Assembly: GCA_014549065.1 (NCBI GenBank)
Contig: JACDOX010000024.1
Location: forward strand, 3,445,298-3,509,297
Direction: 5' to 3'
From: Cardinalis cardinalis
Taxonomy: Eukaryota > Chordata > Aves > Passeriformes > Cardinalidae
Length of the DNA stretch: 64,000 nucleotides
The notes below the pieces were generated by a model. That model was not told the origin of the DNA, did not search any database, and worked only from the letters and a program-made list of their open reading frames with translations. The translations under genes and the position numbers were made by a program. This document shows, piece after piece, positions 62,601-64,000 of this stretch (position 1 is its first letter; every line of letters starts with the position of its first letter).

Positions 62601-63148
62601 AATGTGCTTATCTAGGTTTTTTTTTTAAAGTAAGAGAGTACTTTTGAAAGGATGAGACTTGAAAACTTCATAGCCCAATGTCACTGTAAGCACAAAGAAC
62701 AGGCTTAGCAGCTAGAAAAAGTCTCATTTGTTCTCTGGCAGCTCATTACAGTTCCACAAAGTATGGGGTACACTTCTCTAGGAATGCCTTAAATACAAAA
62801 TGCTACTATGACATCCTCTAGATGATCAGCCTCTACCACTCCTTTTGCCACAAAACTCTGAAGTCACTACCTCAAAGAAGAGTAATTTTTATGCTGCTCT
62901 TCCTGAACAATTTAGGAAGCTCTGCTGCAACTAACATCCCACTCTGAAGATACCAATGTAAGAAATTACCCAAGCGTGAAACAGCATTATTTCAAGGTTT
63001 TAAGTGCTCTGAATATTATACTTACNTCATCATCATCATCTTCAATAGCTTCTCCAGTGAAGTACAGTACTGACCGGGGCACTATACGTTCACGCAAGAA
63101 ATGACCTATTTCAAAGTCTGCAGCAAGGATTGCCTCGGAATCATCATC
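59645..63148 (-). CDS. NAP1L1: Nucleosome assembly protein 1-like 1, C-terminal part (partial gene)
   Basis: NAP1L1 is a histone chaperone that binds H2A-H2B (and linker histone) and assists nucleosome assembly, shuttling between cytoplasm and nucleus. Four coding exons are visible on the minus strand: 63026-63148, 61892-61924, 61419-61469 and 59645-59680, all joined in phase 0 and flanked by GT/AG. Together they encode the end of the NAP domain (DDDSEAILAADFEIGHFLRE, then RIVPRSVLYFTGEAIEDDDD), the acidic tail (YDEEGEEADDE, EGEEEADEENDPDYEPK) and the terminus KDQNPAECKQQ. CKQQ is a CaaX box; farnesylation of NAP1L1 is known. The text differs from human by only a few conservative residues in this part. 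The 5' exons lie beyond the window end. NAP1L4 is less likely given the exact terminal residues and synteny with PHLDA1. Confidence 0.96.
59681..61418 (-). other. NAP1L1: NAP1L1 intron, 1738 bases
   Basis: Donor GTAAGG at 61418, acceptor CAACAG at 59681. The sequence is AT-rich; I see no repeats, RNA genes or other exons in it. Confidence 0.9.
61419..61469 (-). CDS. NAP1L1: NAP1L1 exon, 51 bases (acidic tail)
   Basis: Encodes EGEEEADEENDPDYEPK in phase 0, between acceptor TTTTTTTTCAG and donor GTAAGG. Confidence 0.95.
61470..61891 (-). other. NAP1L1: NAP1L1 intron, 422 bases
   Basis: It contains a long T/GT-rich tract on the plus strand (about 61675-61740, TTTG-like repeats), otherwise nothing recognisable. 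Confidence 0.9.
61892..61924 (-). CDS. NAP1L1: NAP1L1 mini-exon, 33 bases (acidic tail)
   Basis: Encodes YDEEGEEADDE in phase 0, with acceptor TTTTCTAG and donor GTAAGA. Such a small in-frame exon can be skipped without a frameshift. Confidence 0.94.
61925..63025 (-). other. NAP1L1: NAP1L1 intron, 1101 bases, with CR1 insertion
   Basis: Donor GTAAG at 63025. It contains a CR1 fragment (62021-62165) and a GC- and CpG-rich patch (62235-62390) that contrasts with the AT-rich remainder. No other exon seen. Confidence 0.9.
62021..62165 (-). mobile_element. CR1 LINE 3' fragment in a NAP1L1 intron
   Basis: The plus strand reads GAATCATACAATGGTTTGGG, CTGCCATGGGCAGGGAAACG, CCACTAGACCAGGTTGCTCA and ATCTAAATCTAGTCTCTTTT, the reverse complement of the CR1 3' region, with an internal deletion. 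The element lies in the same (minus) orientation as the host gene. It is truncated and non-coding. Confidence 0.92.
63026..63148 (-). CDS. NAP1L1: NAP1L1 exon, 123 bases (end of NAP domain)
   Basis: Encodes DDDSEAILAADFEIGHFLRE and the following 21 residues through the aspartate run EAIEDDDD. Acceptor TTATTGCAG, donor GTAAG. The last exon base (63026) is ambiguous, so the final codon is GAN (Asp or Glu; Asp expected). Confidence 0.96.
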
Positions 63149-64000
63149 CTGCAATAAACAGTATTATTTCCTAAACTATAAGATAGTAACTACTTTTGAT
63201 ACATACACACAAGTTACATGGTTTTGATGTAGTCAGATTTACACAGNTCCCATTACTGATTTTTTTGTTCCAGGAGCTGCTTTACAGAACTGAACCTGAG
63301 GAACCAGGTTCGACACTCTGAACAGCCCACCTACATTATACAGGGAGGAGCTGCTGCTTCAGAAAGCCTAATTACATACNATTCTGGAGTTTCTTTTATT
63401 CCAAGTATAAAGATTATTTAATATCTCCCATAGACTTTCAGTTCATATGCATAATACTCTTAAACAAGTGAACAATAGCCAGGTGAGCCTACCACAATAA
63501 AGATTTTACAACCTACTTCTGATTCCTACAGTGCATCCCCTTGATTCCCATTAGACAAAGCCACTACTGAAGCACTTGAACAATTAAAAAATGCTCTCTG
63601 ATCCAATCTGAGACTTTCACTCCTCTTGTTTTCATACCAAGTGTTCTGGTGTCTCCCATCTGAGCAATTACTTTTTGTTTTTCTAAATGTTACAAACATA
63701 CAGCTTTTGGTGTCCATGCCAACTAGAGTTCTAACAGCATGCCTCTGGAAGCTTTAATTTCATATTTCTCACTCAAACTGCATATATATTCCCTACTGTT
63801 AAGTATTTTTGGTAGTTTTTCTCGTTACAAAAACATGGGTTATTACCATGGTGAGCACACAGAAAAGCAGGCTCTTGCAGTTTTCTGTTCCTGTTTTATT
63901 ACTTTCAAGAGTTAACAGCTTGAGAAAGAAGGGAGAGACTTACACCACCCATTAGATCAAAGACTAATAACGTAGATCACTACATTTCTGCAACTGTTAA
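63149..64000 (-). other. NAP1L1: NAP1L1 intron, continuing beyond the window
   Basis: Sequence upstream of the 123-base exon on the minus strand. I find no further NAP1L1 exon, repeat or RNA gene before the window ends. Confidence 0.8.

Noticed and set aside
63026..63050. ATC/CAT trinucleotide repeat
   Set aside because: It is the reverse complement of the GAT codons for the aspartate run in NAP1L1, not a free microsatellite.
1..64000. CRISPR arrays, operons, bacterial promoters, tRNA or rRNA genes
   Set aside because: Nothing in the window fits these; the sequence is vertebrate nuclear DNA with spliced genes and CR1 LINEs.

Overview
The window looks like a piece of a bird genome. Two gene identities support this, together with several CR1 LINE fragments of avian type, including copies ending in the ATTCTATGATTCTATG-like tail. 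The order PHLDA1 then NAP1L1, both on the minus strand, matches the vertebrate KRR1 - (gene-poor interval) - PHLDA1 - NAP1L1 - BBS10 neighbourhood (human 12q21). The species cannot be named from the sequence. Isolated single 'n' bases occur roughly every few hundred bases and probably stand for ambiguous or heterozygous positions. One 695-base assembly gap lies at 22897-23591.

Layout. Positions 1 to about 50.3 kb form a gene-poor interval. I could support no gene there, only CR1 fragments (2982-3480, 13860-14140, 16026-16292, 23592-23708), short microsatellites, G-rich tracts, small CpG clusters, a perfect short hairpin, a 57-base element present twice 3.6 kb apart, and one unassigned exon-like open frame (38135-38414). 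From about 50.3 to 52.4 kb lies PHLDA1 (minus strand) in a strong CpG island: a 149-codon ATG-initiated coding region, a 107-base intron just after the stop codon, and a 3'UTR exon with an AU-rich element. From 52.4 to 58.95 kb is intergenic DNA that holds one unassigned protein-like frame (58569-58829). From 58.95 kb to the end of the window are the last four coding exons and 3'UTR of NAP1L1 (minus strand); its 5' exons lie beyond position 64000.

Function. PHLDA1 is an immediate-early pleckstrin-homology-like protein, and the large non-coding interval beyond its 3' end is a plausible regulatory domain. NAP1L1 is a histone H2A/H2B chaperone; the exons seen encode the end of the NAP fold, the acidic tail and the CaaX box CKQQ. 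The two genes are neighbours but not an operon, and no functional coupling is visible.

Most interesting point. Upstream of the PHLDA1 ATG, the same frame stays open to an in-frame stop at 52317-52319 and encodes residues resembling the N-terminal extension of the long mammalian PHLDA1 isoform, but has no in-frame ATG. This suggests a conserved extension that would need a non-AUG start here, for example a CTG at 52137-52139 in strong context.
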